Part shown: positions 55,745-64,000 of the stretch, one piece after another | Numbering within the stretch: position 1 is the first letter of the stretch | Layout: the number at the start of each line of letters is the position of its first letter | DNA from: Blastopirellula marina | GTDB lineage: Bacteria; Planctomycetota; Planctomycetia; Pirellulales; Pirellulaceae | Assembly: GCF_002967765.1 (NCBI RefSeq) | Contig: NZ_PUHY01000012.1 | Coordinates: 744,001-808,000, forward strand | Direction of reading: 5' to 3' | DNA: 64,000 nt | Notes under the pieces: generated by a model | What the model was told of the DNA's origin: nothing | Databases searched by the model: none | Seen by the model: only the letters and a program-made list of their open reading frames with translations | Translations under genes and position numbers: made by a program

Positions 55745-57394
55745 TTAGAGCAAGTGTCGCGCTTTGATCTCTAGGTATTGATTTACGAGATTGGCTGTAA
55801 GGTCTTCCGGGAAGACGTCGAGTGCTAAGACTCCCTTGTGACTCATATCGGTCAGCACATGATGTCGCCAGGTTAATATCTCGGCCGCGGCGGCAGCACG
55901 GAATAGATTGCTACCGTACGGCTTCTCCGTTTCTGCGGCATCGAACAAACGTTGATCTCGCAGCAACACGCCAAGAGGCAAGTGCCGCCCGACCAGCGTT
56001 GTCAGGTACTGTTCAATCTGATGCGAGTTCACTTCGTCGATGACGTTGGTAATCAAAACCACCAACGAACGCTTGCGGCAGTTGGTTCGCAGGTGCATAA
56101 ATGCTTCGTCATAACGCGACTCGACGAAGTTTGGGAATTGATCGTAGCTGGCGTGCAACAAGTGGTTCATTTGGCTGGCACCAGCCTTGGGGGGAACGAA
56201 CTTGTGTACGCGATCAGAGAAGAGAATAGCTCCGACCGAATCCCCTTGACGAAGCGCTACGTAGCTAAGCATCAACATCGCGTTGAAGGCATGATCCAAC
56301 AGGCTGATCCCGTCTGCCTCGTTAGTCATCATCCGCCCACAGTCGATCATGAAGATGATGCGTTGGCTTTGACTAGTTTGGAATTCGCGAACCGTTAGTC
56401 GCCGCCGTCGTGCGGTACTCCGCCAATCGATATGTTTGTAGTTGTCGTCTCGGGTGTAGTCACGCAGACGTTCAAAGTCGTGGTCTTGCCCGACCTTTCG
56501 CGTACGACGAACACCGACCAGACTCAGACGATTGGTGCGAGCAAGCAGGGCATATTCGGCCAACTGCTTCATATCGGGATAGACACTAATCGCCACATGA
56601 GCTGGAACCTTGATGATCTTCTTCCAGAAGCGAAGGCGGCTATCGACTTTCAGGAAGACGGTATCCATAGAGAAGGAGCCGCGTTGCGTCGGTTCCATTT
56701 CGTAATGGACCGTCGTCCGACTCCGTGGTTCGAGATCAACTTCAAACTGCTCTGGAGCGGCTTGGAATTGCTGCGGGATGTCATCCTTCGCGGTGAGATG
56801 CACCGAGAGCGGGCCCTTGTAGGTAATCGTTAAGACGACACGTTGCTTCTTCAAGAGAGACGCGATCCGGGAAGTTTCTCGTTCGGCTGAGAAATGCTTG
56901 GAATTAGGCAAGCTTCCAAGGTCGACAGCTGCCACAACCACGATCACGAAGTTAAGGGCCACCAGTAACCAGGCCACCATCGTCAGCGAGTTGCCGACGG
57001 TGGCGATGATCAACAGCATGCACATCGCCAGCGCCGCAGCACCGAAGATTCCAGACCAAATTCGTGCGGAGAAAGGGAGCAGCTTCAATTCGAACCGTGT
57101 CCAACCGGTCGAGACAGCGATGAACTGGATCAACGCGAATATACCCACCACGCCGGTTACCGACATGAAGAACAACAACGGGCCAAACAGATTGGCTGCA
57201 TCGCCCACCAGGATGGCGATAATCGGCATCGGCATCAACGCAGCGAACGTCAACGCCAACCAGATCGTCGGCGTCGTGCGTAACCAGCGACTAAGGATCG
57301 CCAGAGGAAGGAACATTAGCAGCAACTGCGTCATAGGCAGGCTAAGGATGTTCGTCCACAGGCCAACGAAGAATTCTTGAACCATCGAGATCAC
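55745..57394 (-). CDS. DUF58 (VWA-like) membrane protein
   Basis: 549 residues from GTG 57394, which overlaps the MoxR stop by 4 bp; ATG 57385 is possible. Four or five N-terminal helices (to about residue 160) precede a beta region and the DUF58 signature RDYTRDDNYKHIDWRSTARR with LTVREF, then a VWA-like fold with MIDCGRMM. DUF58 proteins usually work with MoxR ATPases. Its TAA stop lies in the right-hand TTAG copy of the adjacent MITE. Last gene of the operon. Confidence 0.93.
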   Translation of the reverse strand: MISMVQEFFVGLWTNILSLPMTQLLLMFLPLAILSRWLRTTPTIWLALTFAALMPMPIIAILVGDAANLFGPLLFFMSVTGVVGIFALIQFIAVSTGWTRFELKLLPFSARIWSGIFGAAALAMCMLLIIATVGNSLTMVAWLLVALNFVIVVVAAVDLGSLPNSKHFSAERETSRIASLLKKQRVVLTITYKGPLSVHLTAKDDIPQQFQAAPEQFEVDLEPRSRTTVHYEMEPTQRGSFSMDTVFLKVDSRLRFWKKIIKVPAHVAISVYPDMKQLAEYALLARTNRLSLVGVRRTRKVGQDHDFERLRDYTRDDNYKHIDWRSTARRRRLTVREFQTSQSQRIIFMIDCGRMMTNEADGISLLDHAFNAMLMLSYVALRQGDSVGAILFSDRVHKFVPPKAGASQMNHLLHASYDQFPNFVESRYDEAFMHLRTNCRKRSLVVLITNVIDEVNSHQIEQYLTTLVGRHLPLGVLLRDQRLFDAAETEKPYGSNLFRAAAAAEILTWRHHVLTDMSHKGVLALDVFPEDLTANLVNQYLEIKARHLL

Positions 57395-58707
57395 AGGCGA
57401 GGCACCTCGATCGTACGAATCAGTTCCGTAAGTAGTTCATCAACACTATGCCCTTCGACTTCTGCCTCGGCTGAAAGGACCACGCGATGTCGCAGTGCCG
57501 GCAAAGCGATCTGAACCACATCATCGGGCACCGCGTAGTCACGACCGTTAAACGCAGCAAGCGTACGAGCACCCTGCATCAGGGTGATCCCAGCACGGGG
57601 AGACGCGCCCAGATGAAACTGTGGCCAAGTACGGGTAAGCCGGACGATCTTATTGATGTAGTCGATCAGCTTGTCGGCAATCAGCACGTTGCCGTTCTCG
57701 CGAGTGACTTCCAAGATCTTTTCTGGTGAGGTGACGACCTTGATCTCCTCTTCCAGTCGCTTGCCGATATCGACTTGTTGACTGTGTTGTTTGAGGATTT
57801 CCGCTTCTTCAAACTCACTTGGATAGTCCAAGTTGAGCTTGAACATAAAGCGATCGAGTTGGGCTTCCGGCAGGTTATAGGTTCCTTCCGACTCGATCGG
57901 GTTCTGGGTTGCCATGACCAGAAACGGTCGTTCGATCTTGTGGCTTGTACCGTCGATCGTGACACGGAATTCTTGCATCACTTCCAAGAGAGCAGCATGC
58001 GTCTTCGCGGGCGAACGATTGATTTCATCCGCCAAGAGCAGCTGCGTAAAAATCGGGCCAGGGCGGAACCGGAATTCGTTCGCCTTCATATCAAAGAAGG
58101 GGGCACCCGTAATGTCCGAAGGCATCAAGTCCGCAGTAAACTGGACTCGGCCGAAGTTGCATCCCAAGACCTGACCAAGGGTCCTCACAAACAGCGTCTT
58201 ACCGAGACCAGGAGCACTTTCGATCAGCACATGCCCGCCGCTGAATAGGGCGACTAAAGTGCCAAGCACTAGCTCTTCCTGCCCGACGTAGATCTTAGAG
58301 ATCTCGCTGGTGATATTTTGGAACAGTTCTCGCGTTTCCGAAAATGCCGTGTCATCCGAGTGATGACCGGTCAGCGTCGTACTTGGTGGGGGAGGGCTTG
58401 CCGGTGGCGCTGGTTCGGACGCAGTCTTGTTCTCGTTGTCAGTCATGCTCGAGAAGAGATCGCCTTCGTTTGACGAGCTTCCAAAGCCGGCTAGTCCAGA
58501 GGAATCGTCCGCGGGGAGAGGTTCCAGTGGTGATACACTCGACGTGGAAGGGGAGGAATCTACGGCTTCGCTCTTCTCGGGAACAACCTGAACGGCATCG
58601 CATTGCGGACAACGCGCCTTCTTGCCGGCGGCTTCCTGGCCGACACGTAACTTCTTGCCGCAACCGGAGCAGGCAAACTCGATGATATCTGGCGTGGAAC
58701 TACTCAT
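57391..58707 (-). CDS. MoxR-family AAA+ ATPase with N-terminal zinc ribbon
   Basis: 438 residues from ATG 58707, longer than a usual MoxR (about 320). An N-terminal zinc ribbon has Cys13/Cys16 (CSGC) and Cys33/Cys36 (CPQC), followed by a Ser/Pro/Asp-rich linker (about 40-125). The AAA+ core has Walker A SAPGLGKT, Walker B LLADEINR, sensor-type MATQNP and LPEAQLDRF. MoxR proteins act as chaperone-like ATPases on VWA partners, here most likely DUF58 and other operon products. Confidence 0.95.
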   Translation of the reverse strand: MSSSTPDIIEFACSGCGKKLRVGQEAAGKKARCPQCDAVQVVPEKSEAVDSSPSTSSVSPLEPLPADDSSGLAGFGSSSNEGDLFSSMTDNENKTASEPAPPASPPPPSTTLTGHHSDDTAFSETRELFQNITSEISKIYVGQEELVLGTLVALFSGGHVLIESAPGLGKTLFVRTLGQVLGCNFGRVQFTADLMPSDITGAPFFDMKANEFRFRPGPIFTQLLLADEINRSPAKTHAALLEVMQEFRVTIDGTSHKIERPFLVMATQNPIESEGTYNLPEAQLDRFMFKLNLDYPSEFEEAEILKQHSQQVDIGKRLEEEIKVVTSPEKILEVTRENGNVLIADKLIDYINKIVRLTRTWPQFHLGASPRAGITLMQGARTLAAFNGRDYAVPDDVVQIALPALRHRVVLSAEAEVEGHSVDELLTELIRTIEVPRL

Positions 58708-58781
58708 AGATGCTCGCTGATCGTGACTAACGCCGAAGGAAAACTATTCTAAGGAAGCGAAACGTGATCGGGTGCCGGAGA

Positions 58782-60005
58782 CTATTTCCCGTCACCGCGA
58801 CGCGTTTTTGAACGGCGGTAGACGGCGTCTCCTTTCATGATTTGTTGATACTGTTGTAATCGTAGTTGGGCGTAACCATAGTCGTCGGTTGCTTCGAGCA
58901 AGTCGCCCACCGAATCGATATGTTTTTTAAAGTCGGATGTCTCGGCGGAGGGAAGTTGTTTCGGCCGACCGAATATGGGATACAAGGCAAAACACAGCAC
59001 AATCATCCACCAAGCCATTTGCAGCCCAACCAGATTGAGCGGCCATTTGGTAAGCCATTCCCAGCCACTTGTCCCGTCGGTAGCGTCGTCCGCCTGACGA
59101 ATGTCGACCACCTGATCGGTTTCGAGAAACGCGACCGTTTCCGGAGAATAGTAAGCCTGATCGCATTGATTGACCAACTTTCCGGCCAGCTTGCGATGTT
59201 CTGGGTTCACCAAAGGTAGGTTCAACAAAAACGAACCGTTATTCACCAGGATGAGTTGACTGTCACTGTATTCGCTTCCCATCCGTGTGACGATCGCTTC
59301 TCCTTGGGAACTCAGCAATACTTCGATATCTTCAACGATATAAACCGGTGCCTCGTCTTCTTCGTCAACATCATAGTCTTCGTAAAGCGAGTCGGTCGTA
59401 GCTGGAAGCATCTTGGTACGCAACACGATATTTGTCTTCGAAGAGTCGATCCCCTTCGACCACGGACCTCGCAGCGACTTCGCAACACGTCGGGGGACAT
59501 CTCGCTCGGTCTTGTAGAAGTAGAAGTCCGCCTCCTCAGGTGTGAAGTTCCGTAGTTCGTCAAACTGCTGAATCGCCAGGCTACGCTGCCGCATCGCATC
59601 CAGTTTCTGCGCGGGCGGGACTTTGCTCAGGACGTCATCCCAATATTGAACCGACGCATCAAAATCGCGTCCAACGTAAATGAACGTTCGCCCATCTTCT
59701 TCATCCAGCCAACGTAAGATCACGTCGCGGAATTCGGCGTTGGGGCCTTCGAAGCTGTTGGGAACCCACACAATCACATCGTGGCGGAGCAAGTTGGGGG
59801 ATACGGCCGAGTAGCTGCTCACCCAATAGCCTGCCTCACGAAACATCTCGGAAAGAACCTTCGTTCCGTTGACGCTTGCTGCTGAGTTGCCAGATCGCTT
59901 GCCGTAGGCGGTCGGCAGTTGCGTACTCTTGGTACCACAGCCGCTGAAAAGCAGGCAGCAAGTCAACGCCAAGACACCAAGCAGGAGGTTGGTCGAACGT
60001 AGCAT
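58782..60005 (-). CDS. DUF4350 lipoprotein with C-terminal membrane helix
   Basis: 407 residues from ATG 60005, with GGAGG about 9 nt upstream and a TAATG overlap with the preceding stop. A lipobox LFSGC indicates lipid attachment at the Cys about 23 residues in. The DUF4350-like domain contains VLSEMFREAGYWVSSYSAVSP and FIYVGRDFD. A transmembrane helix near residue 345 (LQMAWWMIVLCFALYPIFG) is followed by a cytoplasmic tail. DUF4350 proteins are typical of MoxR/DUF58/DUF4129 loci; function unknown. Confidence 0.85.
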   Translation of the reverse strand: MLRSTNLLLGVLALTCCLLFSGCGTKSTQLPTAYGKRSGNSAASVNGTKVLSEMFREAGYWVSSYSAVSPNLLRHDVIVWVPNSFEGPNAEFRDVILRWLDEEDGRTFIYVGRDFDASVQYWDDVLSKVPPAQKLDAMRQRSLAIQQFDELRNFTPEEADFYFYKTERDVPRRVAKSLRGPWSKGIDSSKTNIVLRTKMLPATTDSLYEDYDVDEEDEAPVYIVEDIEVLLSSQGEAIVTRMGSEYSDSQLILVNNGSFLLNLPLVNPEHRKLAGKLVNQCDQAYYSPETVAFLETDQVVDIRQADDATDGTSGWEWLTKWPLNLVGLQMAWWMIVLCFALYPIFGRPKQLPSAETSDFKKHIDSVGDLLEATDDYGYAQLRLQQYQQIMKGDAVYRRSKTRRGDGK

Positions 60006-60850
60006 TACGTCTTTCCTCCTGCGAGCAGTTGATCGAATTGCGTGAGCTGATTCCAGCAACGCTCGAAGCGATCTCTGGTAAGCTCACGATTGCCGAAAAA
60101 GACATCTTCAAACGCGTTCATCGTTCCTTGCAGAATTTGACGCAGGTTACGATCGCGTCCTATTTCTCGCAGGTACTGACCGTTCGTCTTTCCTTTGGCC
60201 AAGCGAATGACGTGTCCCTTGTCGAGTTCCAGTAGTTGGAAACTAAAGAGATAGACAATCGCTTCGTTGAAGTTACCACCTTCGTAACAGCGACGGGCCT
60301 CCTCTAAAAGATTGGCGTCCTTCTTCTTCACCTCAAAGGGTAGATGCTCGACCTTGTCGACCTGACGAGTTTTTTCATCTACCGTATCAGCGACGCCACC
60401 CTTGCCGGCCATGCCAGAGGTACCCCCGGCTTTCACGGCTCGATAGATCAGATAAGCGATCACCGCTAAGATCGAAAGTAGCAGCGAGTAAATCAAAAGC
60501 GTGAGAATGGGCACGCCATTGATGCCTGGGTTCCAGCCCCAACCTCCGCCGGTAGGCGTGTTAGTAGTTGTTGTGCTGGTCGTATTCTTGGGCTTAGGTG
60601 GGGCTCCCGGACGCGAGTCAGGCATCTTGGTTTCGCCTGGAACCGGAATCGTTTGCAGTTCGTCCGTTTCCCCGTTGTACCAATTGGCTTGAGGGATATT
60701 CGTAAATGCGTTTCGCCCTTGTTCGACCGGTTCATGAAGCGTGCGTTCGCCTTGGACATCGTCATCCTCAAACTGCGCAGCGACCGGCAGTGTCATGGCC
60801 AGCGCCAGGACCAAAGCGATGAGTTTCACGAAACGGAAGTCACCCCTCAT
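60005..60850 (-). CDS. DUF4129 domain protein
   Basis: 281 residues from ATG 60850, which overlaps the previous stop as ATGA; the frame extends far upstream to 61021 but that part is in another gene. A signal peptide (ALVLALAMTLPVAAQ) and one membrane helix (LTLLIYSLLLSILAVIAYLIY) surround a Thr/Pro/Gly-rich linker. The cytoplasmic C-terminal DUF4129 region has EEARRCYEGGNFNEAIVYLF, GQYLREI and RDRFERCW. In other bacteria DUF4129 accompanies MoxR/DUF58 and transglutaminase domains. Confidence 0.87.
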   Translation of the reverse strand: MRGDFRFVKLIALVLALAMTLPVAAQFEDDDVQGERTLHEPVEQGRNAFTNIPQANWYNGETDELQTIPVPGETKMPDSRPGAPPKPKNTTSTTTTNTPTGGGWGWNPGINGVPILTLLIYSLLLSILAVIAYLIYRAVKAGGTSGMAGKGGVADTVDEKTRQVDKVEHLPFEVKKKDANLLEEARRCYEGGNFNEAIVYLFSFQLLELDKGHVIRLAKGKTNGQYLREIGRDRNLRQILQGTMNAFEDVFFGNRELTRDRFERCWNQLTQFDQLLAGGKT

Positions 60851-61722
60851 CCGGCGATCTCCTTCATTCGCGAGGCTTCGGCCCTCAGGACGAGTTCCAC
60901 TTCCCATCCTTCGCGGCGAATGCGAAGGTCGAGGTAGCATAGAAACCGCACAACGGTCATGAAGGCAACGACCAGCCAGAGGCCGATCTGGAACCAGACA
61001 AACATAAAAAGGTCGTCCCAATTCCAGCGTCCAAAAACGAAGCCGCGAACGCCAAAGATATTGAGCACGATGCTACAGGCCAACGGAATACAAATCGCCG
61101 AAGCCATCCCGCGTATCAACAGATCGCCAAAGTTGGGATTGTGCAGCGACGAACTTCGCAGGCCAACCGTGATCGTTCCTTTTTGCTTCGCGAAGATTGG
61201 GTTCTTTTCTAAGACCAAGATCTCGCCAATATACGGACGCCAGGTCCGCAGCACGGCAGCGTAGCCGCACAACAAAAGTAGGAAGGTGAACGCCACGAAC
61301 GCTTCGTCAAAGGATGCCCAGAGCAGCAACAGCATGCCTGGCAAAATGCCACGCAGGATGAAGATAACCCAAAAGATTCGCGGCATCACCGGCCATAATC
61401 CGGTGCACATTCGCCGCCAGTTTGGTTTGTCATGAAACAGGGCATCCCCTAGCAGAACGGTAATCGGCAGGCCAGCTAACGGAGCTTCCAGGAAGATGGC
61501 CATTACCATGTAAACCAGGAACATGCCGGCCGTTTCATTCACGACCAAGTCGGCCCGCATCGCCCATAACAAGCCACCATTGATCAAGGTCAACGGAATG
61601 GCCGTTATGGCCAACGCTTGCATGATCTTCCACCAATAGACGCGCATCACGATCAGTGCCAGATCGTAAATCTCTAGCAATTCGCGTTCTCGAATGGCAA
61701 TGCGTGTCTTATCGAGTTGCAA
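60847..61722 (-). CDS. polytopic membrane protein of the MoxR operon, unknown
   Basis: 291 residues from TTG 61722, supported by AAGGA a few bases upstream and a 14-bp overlap with the SpoIIM-like gene; the longer frame to 61791 lies inside that gene. About six helices, with a cytoplasmic RERELLEIYDLAL start and a charged RRWTVEL-type tail region (RREGWEVELVLRAEASRM). This position in MoxR/SpoIIM/RDD loci is usually held by a hypothetical membrane protein. Function unknown. Confidence 0.78.
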   Translation of the reverse strand: MQLDKTRIAIRERELLEIYDLALIVMRVYWWKIMQALAITAIPLTLINGGLLWAMRADLVVNETAGMFLVYMVMAIFLEAPLAGLPITVLLGDALFHDKPNWRRMCTGLWPVMPRIFWVIFILRGILPGMLLLLWASFDEAFVAFTFLLLLCGYAAVLRTWRPYIGEILVLEKNPIFAKQKGTITVGLRSSSLHNPNFGDLLIRGMASAICIPLACSIVLNIFGVRGFVFGRWNWDDLFMFVWFQIGLWLVVAFMTVVRFLCYLDLRIRREGWEVELVLRAEASRMKEIAG

Positions 61723-62770
61723 GGTCGTCCTTTCGTGGATAGCCGAGCACAATAAAGTAGACCATGAGCAGCCCACTGGCGAGGATCGCAATTACTTGTT
61801 TCGCCACTTCCGGTAGAGCGGAAGGGGAAACCCAGGCTTCGATCATCGCGGCCAAGGTGAACAGGATGGCCGAGGCCCCCATGATCGGCAAGGCCCGCTT
61901 AGCACCGATCCGCAACGAATCGATTCGCTGATAGGCGACCTGACGGGTTTTGTCGAACAGGCTTGCTTCTCCCTCTGGGAGTTCGTCGCGTGTGAGTGCT
62001 TCTTCGCGATGATAGGGACTAATCAACGAAAAACCAATCCGTAGCCCGGCTCCGGCGGCCAACACGATCGCCGTGAGCTCGAAGGGACCATGCGCCGTAA
62101 CGAACTCGAAGAAGTGGTCGCTGATTTCCTCCGATACATTGGGACTGGCCATGTGACCAAATACCGTTCCCAGTGTGGCCGCGTTGAATAGCAAGATGCA
62201 TAGGCCGCCGATCACCGTGATTCCGACGACGAAGCACTGAATACCGATACCCGTATTATGATTCACGTAAAAGGCAGCACCCGACGCGGTAGGCGTGCTG
62301 CTGTTAGGAGCTTGCGAATACATCTGCTCCATCTGATCAATTGTTTCGGAACCAACGATTTCGTTGGCGAAATTTGGGAAGCGATCTGGATTGGCGGCCA
62401 TGAATCCTGATAACAAGAAGACCGCCCAGAACAGCCAGAAGGTAAGCTGGACACAACGATCCTTGAAGATTTCACGGGGAATTTGTCGGAGCAGCAAATC
62501 ACCGATGTGCGCCCAATCGATCCGACGACTTCGGTACAACTGCCCGTGTGCTCGACCTACGAGTTTGTGTAAATACTCGACGATGTTTGGAGGGAGTTGA
62601 TACGAGTCCGCTAAGGCCAAGTCGGCGCACGCTGCGCGATATAACGCAGCGAAACGAGCCACATTTCGAGCCCCGATCGTTTTCTTACGCGAGGTCGCCA
62701 TCTGCGAGCAAAGGTTCTCTAGCTCTTGCCAGTAAACCCTTCGCTTTTCAATAAGATGAGCAACTTTCAT
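61709..62770 (-). CDS. SpoIIM-like (stage II sporulation protein M family) membrane protein
   Basis: 353 residues from ATG 62770. A helical cytoplasmic N-terminus (WQELENLCSQM, RFAALYRAACADLALA) is followed by the SpoIIM core with FFEFVTAHGPFELTAIVLAAGAGLRIG and four or more helices. The family is named for a sporulation factor but in non-sporulating bacteria it accompanies MoxR, RDD and DUF4129 genes. Role here unknown; likely an envelope protein. It follows the RDD gene by 11 bp. Confidence 0.9.
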   Translation of the reverse strand: MKVAHLIEKRRVYWQELENLCSQMATSRKKTIGARNVARFAALYRAACADLALADSYQLPPNIVEYLHKLVGRAHGQLYRSRRIDWAHIGDLLLRQIPREIFKDRCVQLTFWLFWAVFLLSGFMAANPDRFPNFANEIVGSETIDQMEQMYSQAPNSSTPTASGAAFYVNHNTGIGIQCFVVGITVIGGLCILLFNAATLGTVFGHMASPNVSEEISDHFFEFVTAHGPFELTAIVLAAGAGLRIGFSLISPYHREEALTRDELPEGEASLFDKTRQVAYQRIDSLRIGAKRALPIMGASAILFTLAAMIEAWVSPSALPEVAKQVIAILASGLLMVYFIVLGYPRKDDLATR

Positions 62771-62781
62771 CGAGGCTTCCT

Positions 62782-63717
62782 TTACTTCGTTCCGGCGGAC
62801 ACCGGCGCGCTGGGCTGTCCGTAGGTAAGTGACTGAGCCGGATTTTGCAGCAGCTCGTTATCATCGCTCGTTCCATCGGACGATTGCCGCGAAAGGAAGG
62901 TTCGATAATAGAGGGCGCAGAGCAGTAAATCGTAGCTGGTATCGGTAGGCAGGCCAAATTTTTCCAGCAGCGGTTCGGCCAAATGGCGAGCGATTTCGCG
63001 CCGTCTGGCCGTAGTGAAATATCGCCTTCGCTCGACGTAAGTGGCCACTGCTTTAACCATGCTGCGGGGAGCAACAAAGTTGGGCGGAATATAATCTGCC
63101 AGCAAGCGGGCTCGATCGTCTTCGATCTTGGCAATCTTCATCAGCCACGAACGGTCTTCGATTACTACCATCGTACCGGCAATTAAGTCGCCGATACGTT
63201 GAAAGCGGCGATTGAAGATCGGAACCAACAGCGCGAATAGAAACGTCAGCACGATAGGGCCGTCGTACATTTCTTCACGCATCCAAGCGAATGGAAGAGG
63301 AACCATTGGCCACATGTCAACATAACGAAACAGATTTCGCACAGCGGATTGGAACGCGTTGATCGGCTCGCCGTCGTCGGTGGTAACGCGGAGGTTGAGC
63401 AGCCACTTGCCTGGCGTGGTACCGTTCCACCAATATTCAAAGGCGGCCATGTAGAACCAATTAAAGAAGAAAGCCGCCATGGTTCCGATTGCGGCCAAGA
63501 GATCTTCGAGGCCAGCACCGACGAACAAGTTGCCGACGCCCATCAGCATGATGACGATGAACGCGGCCAACATAACGGCAGCGCGGATGAACAAATCAAG
63601 CAGGAACGCCAATAGGCGACGGAACGGTCCGGCGACCTGATAATTGAACGCGATGTTCTCTGGCGTCACGACCTTGAATTGCGAGTCGATCGCCTCGGTG
63701 TTCCACGGAGCTGCCAT
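62782..63717 (-). CDS. RDD-family membrane protein, first gene of the MoxR operon
   Basis: 311 residues from ATG 63717. It contains the RDD motif variant RLLAFLLDLFIR, a second helix pair, and TTPGKWLLNLRV, all typical of the family. A soluble C-terminal helical region with REIARHLAEPLLEKFGLP and a polar tail follows. RDD proteins are small membrane proteins, some linked to transport. As the first gene, its upstream region (63718-64000) should hold the operon promoter. Confidence 0.9.
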   Translation of the reverse strand: MAAPWNTEAIDSQFKVVTPENIAFNYQVAGPFRRLLAFLLDLFIRAAVMLAAFIVIMLMGVGNLFVGAGLEDLLAAIGTMAAFFFNWFYMAAFEYWWNGTTPGKWLLNLRVTTDDGEPINAFQSAVRNLFRYVDMWPMVPLPFAWMREEMYDGPIVLTFLFALLVPIFNRRFQRIGDLIAGTMVVIEDRSWLMKIAKIEDDRARLLADYIPPNFVAPRSMVKAVATYVERRRYFTTARRREIARHLAEPLLEKFGLPTDTSYDLLLCALYYRTFLSRQSSDGTSDDNELLQNPAQSLTYGQPSAPVSAGTK

Positions 63718-64000
63718 CGAGGAGCTTTTCTACCTTTTCAGGGATCGGCCTGGATTCTTACGATGCTGCCGAATCAAGATGAGCTAAGGGCACGAGGATT
63801 TCCCTGTCATGTCATCAGACGAGCTTCTTCAAGTCTAACGTAAGCGAAGAGCCGCTGACGAGGACTCGTCCAGATTAATCCGTTTTCGACCCCCTCAACA
63901 GAGGTGAAGTTGATTTCTCGCTATTTAACCGGCGGAAAGTGTTTGCTGCCACGGCGAGATTAATGAGATTCGATTGCGAACCCCTTCCATTGACCGGTAA
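63718..64000. other. upstream region of the MoxR operon
   Basis: 283 bp to the window edge without a convincing gene. It should contain the promoter of the RDD-to-DUF58 operon. I see no strong hairpin, tRNA or repeat. Confidence 0.35.

Noticed and set aside
55582-55748. Integron attC site
   Set aside because: The long imperfect hairpin is reminiscent of attC, but the RYYYAAC/GTTRRRY core boxes are not placed correctly and a TTAG duplication fits transposition better.
60851-61021. N-terminal extension of the DUF4129 protein
   Set aside because: It overlaps the coding region of the preceding gene, and ATG 60850 has an ATGA overlap plus a signal peptide directly after it.
1-64000. CRISPR arrays, tRNA, rRNA, prophage or intact transposase genes
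   Set aside because: No regular spacer-repeat pattern, tRNA-like arm, or phage/transposase motif was seen in the gaps or frames.

Overview
The window looks like a piece of a planctomycete chromosome, most likely order Pirellulales (Blastopirellula/Bremerella-like). I infer this from several signs: a secreted subtilase with an N-terminal LEPR-like sorting motif, a HYExAFE-family protein, a GYF_2/DUF4282 protein, DUF1570, PQQ-propeller and parvulin exported proteins, zinc-ribbon-headed MoxR and VWA proteins, and many lineage-typical proteins of unknown function. Genes are dense on both strands and base composition looks even. I see no rRNA, tRNA, CRISPR array, prophage or intact transposase. 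There is one convincing small non-autonomous mobile element.

Layout. 1-3310: the tail of an unknown gene, a secreted S9 prolyl-oligopeptidase-like enzyme and three small unknown proteins. 3807-8722: a large secreted subtilase with six 47-residue tandem repeats, a strong terminator, and a PQQ-type beta-propeller protein. 8719-18371: a locally expanded family of about 290-residue polytopic membrane proteins (six genes, seven domain copies because one gene is an internal duplication), interspersed with a 2OG-Fe(II) oxygenase, a TrkA-C membrane protein and small unknowns. 18489-22517: a small membrane protein, a DUF1570 metallopeptidase-like protein, an STN-like exported protein and a parvulin isomerase.

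22541-33823 (minus strand) is an 11-kb operon-like run: zinc-ribbon/VWA protein, beta-domain/TPR-like protein, ExbB/TolQ, ExbD, ExbD, TPR protein, 1244-residue single-pass protein, and a second beta-domain/helical protein. The VWA protein carries an S-x3-H membrane helix like that of TonB, so I propose that this operon builds a proton-motive-force-driven envelope machine in which a VWA domain replaces the usual TonB/TolA periplasmic arm. This is the most interesting candidate system here.

34239-51734 is largely housekeeping: a HemD-HemE fusion, a HYExAFE putative PD-(D/E)XK protein, HisS, a YkgJ-type Cys-cluster protein, PurU, a large REC/HD-GYP/GGDEF/CBS signalling protein with several degenerate sites, a three-gene unit (M3 peptidase, MnmE-like GTPase without the terminal Cys, sulfite-oxidase-like protein), PurH and TrpC. 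51956-55585 is an envelope-lipid group: PAP2 phosphatase, LptF/LptG-type permease and an ArnT/PMT-type glycosyltransferase.

55745-63717 (minus) is a MoxR/DUF58 operon: RDD, SpoIIM-like, membrane protein, DUF4129, DUF4350 lipoprotein, MoxR, DUF58. Between the glycosyltransferase and DUF58 lies a 159-bp MITE-like palindrome flanked by a TTAG duplication that contains both genes' stop codons.
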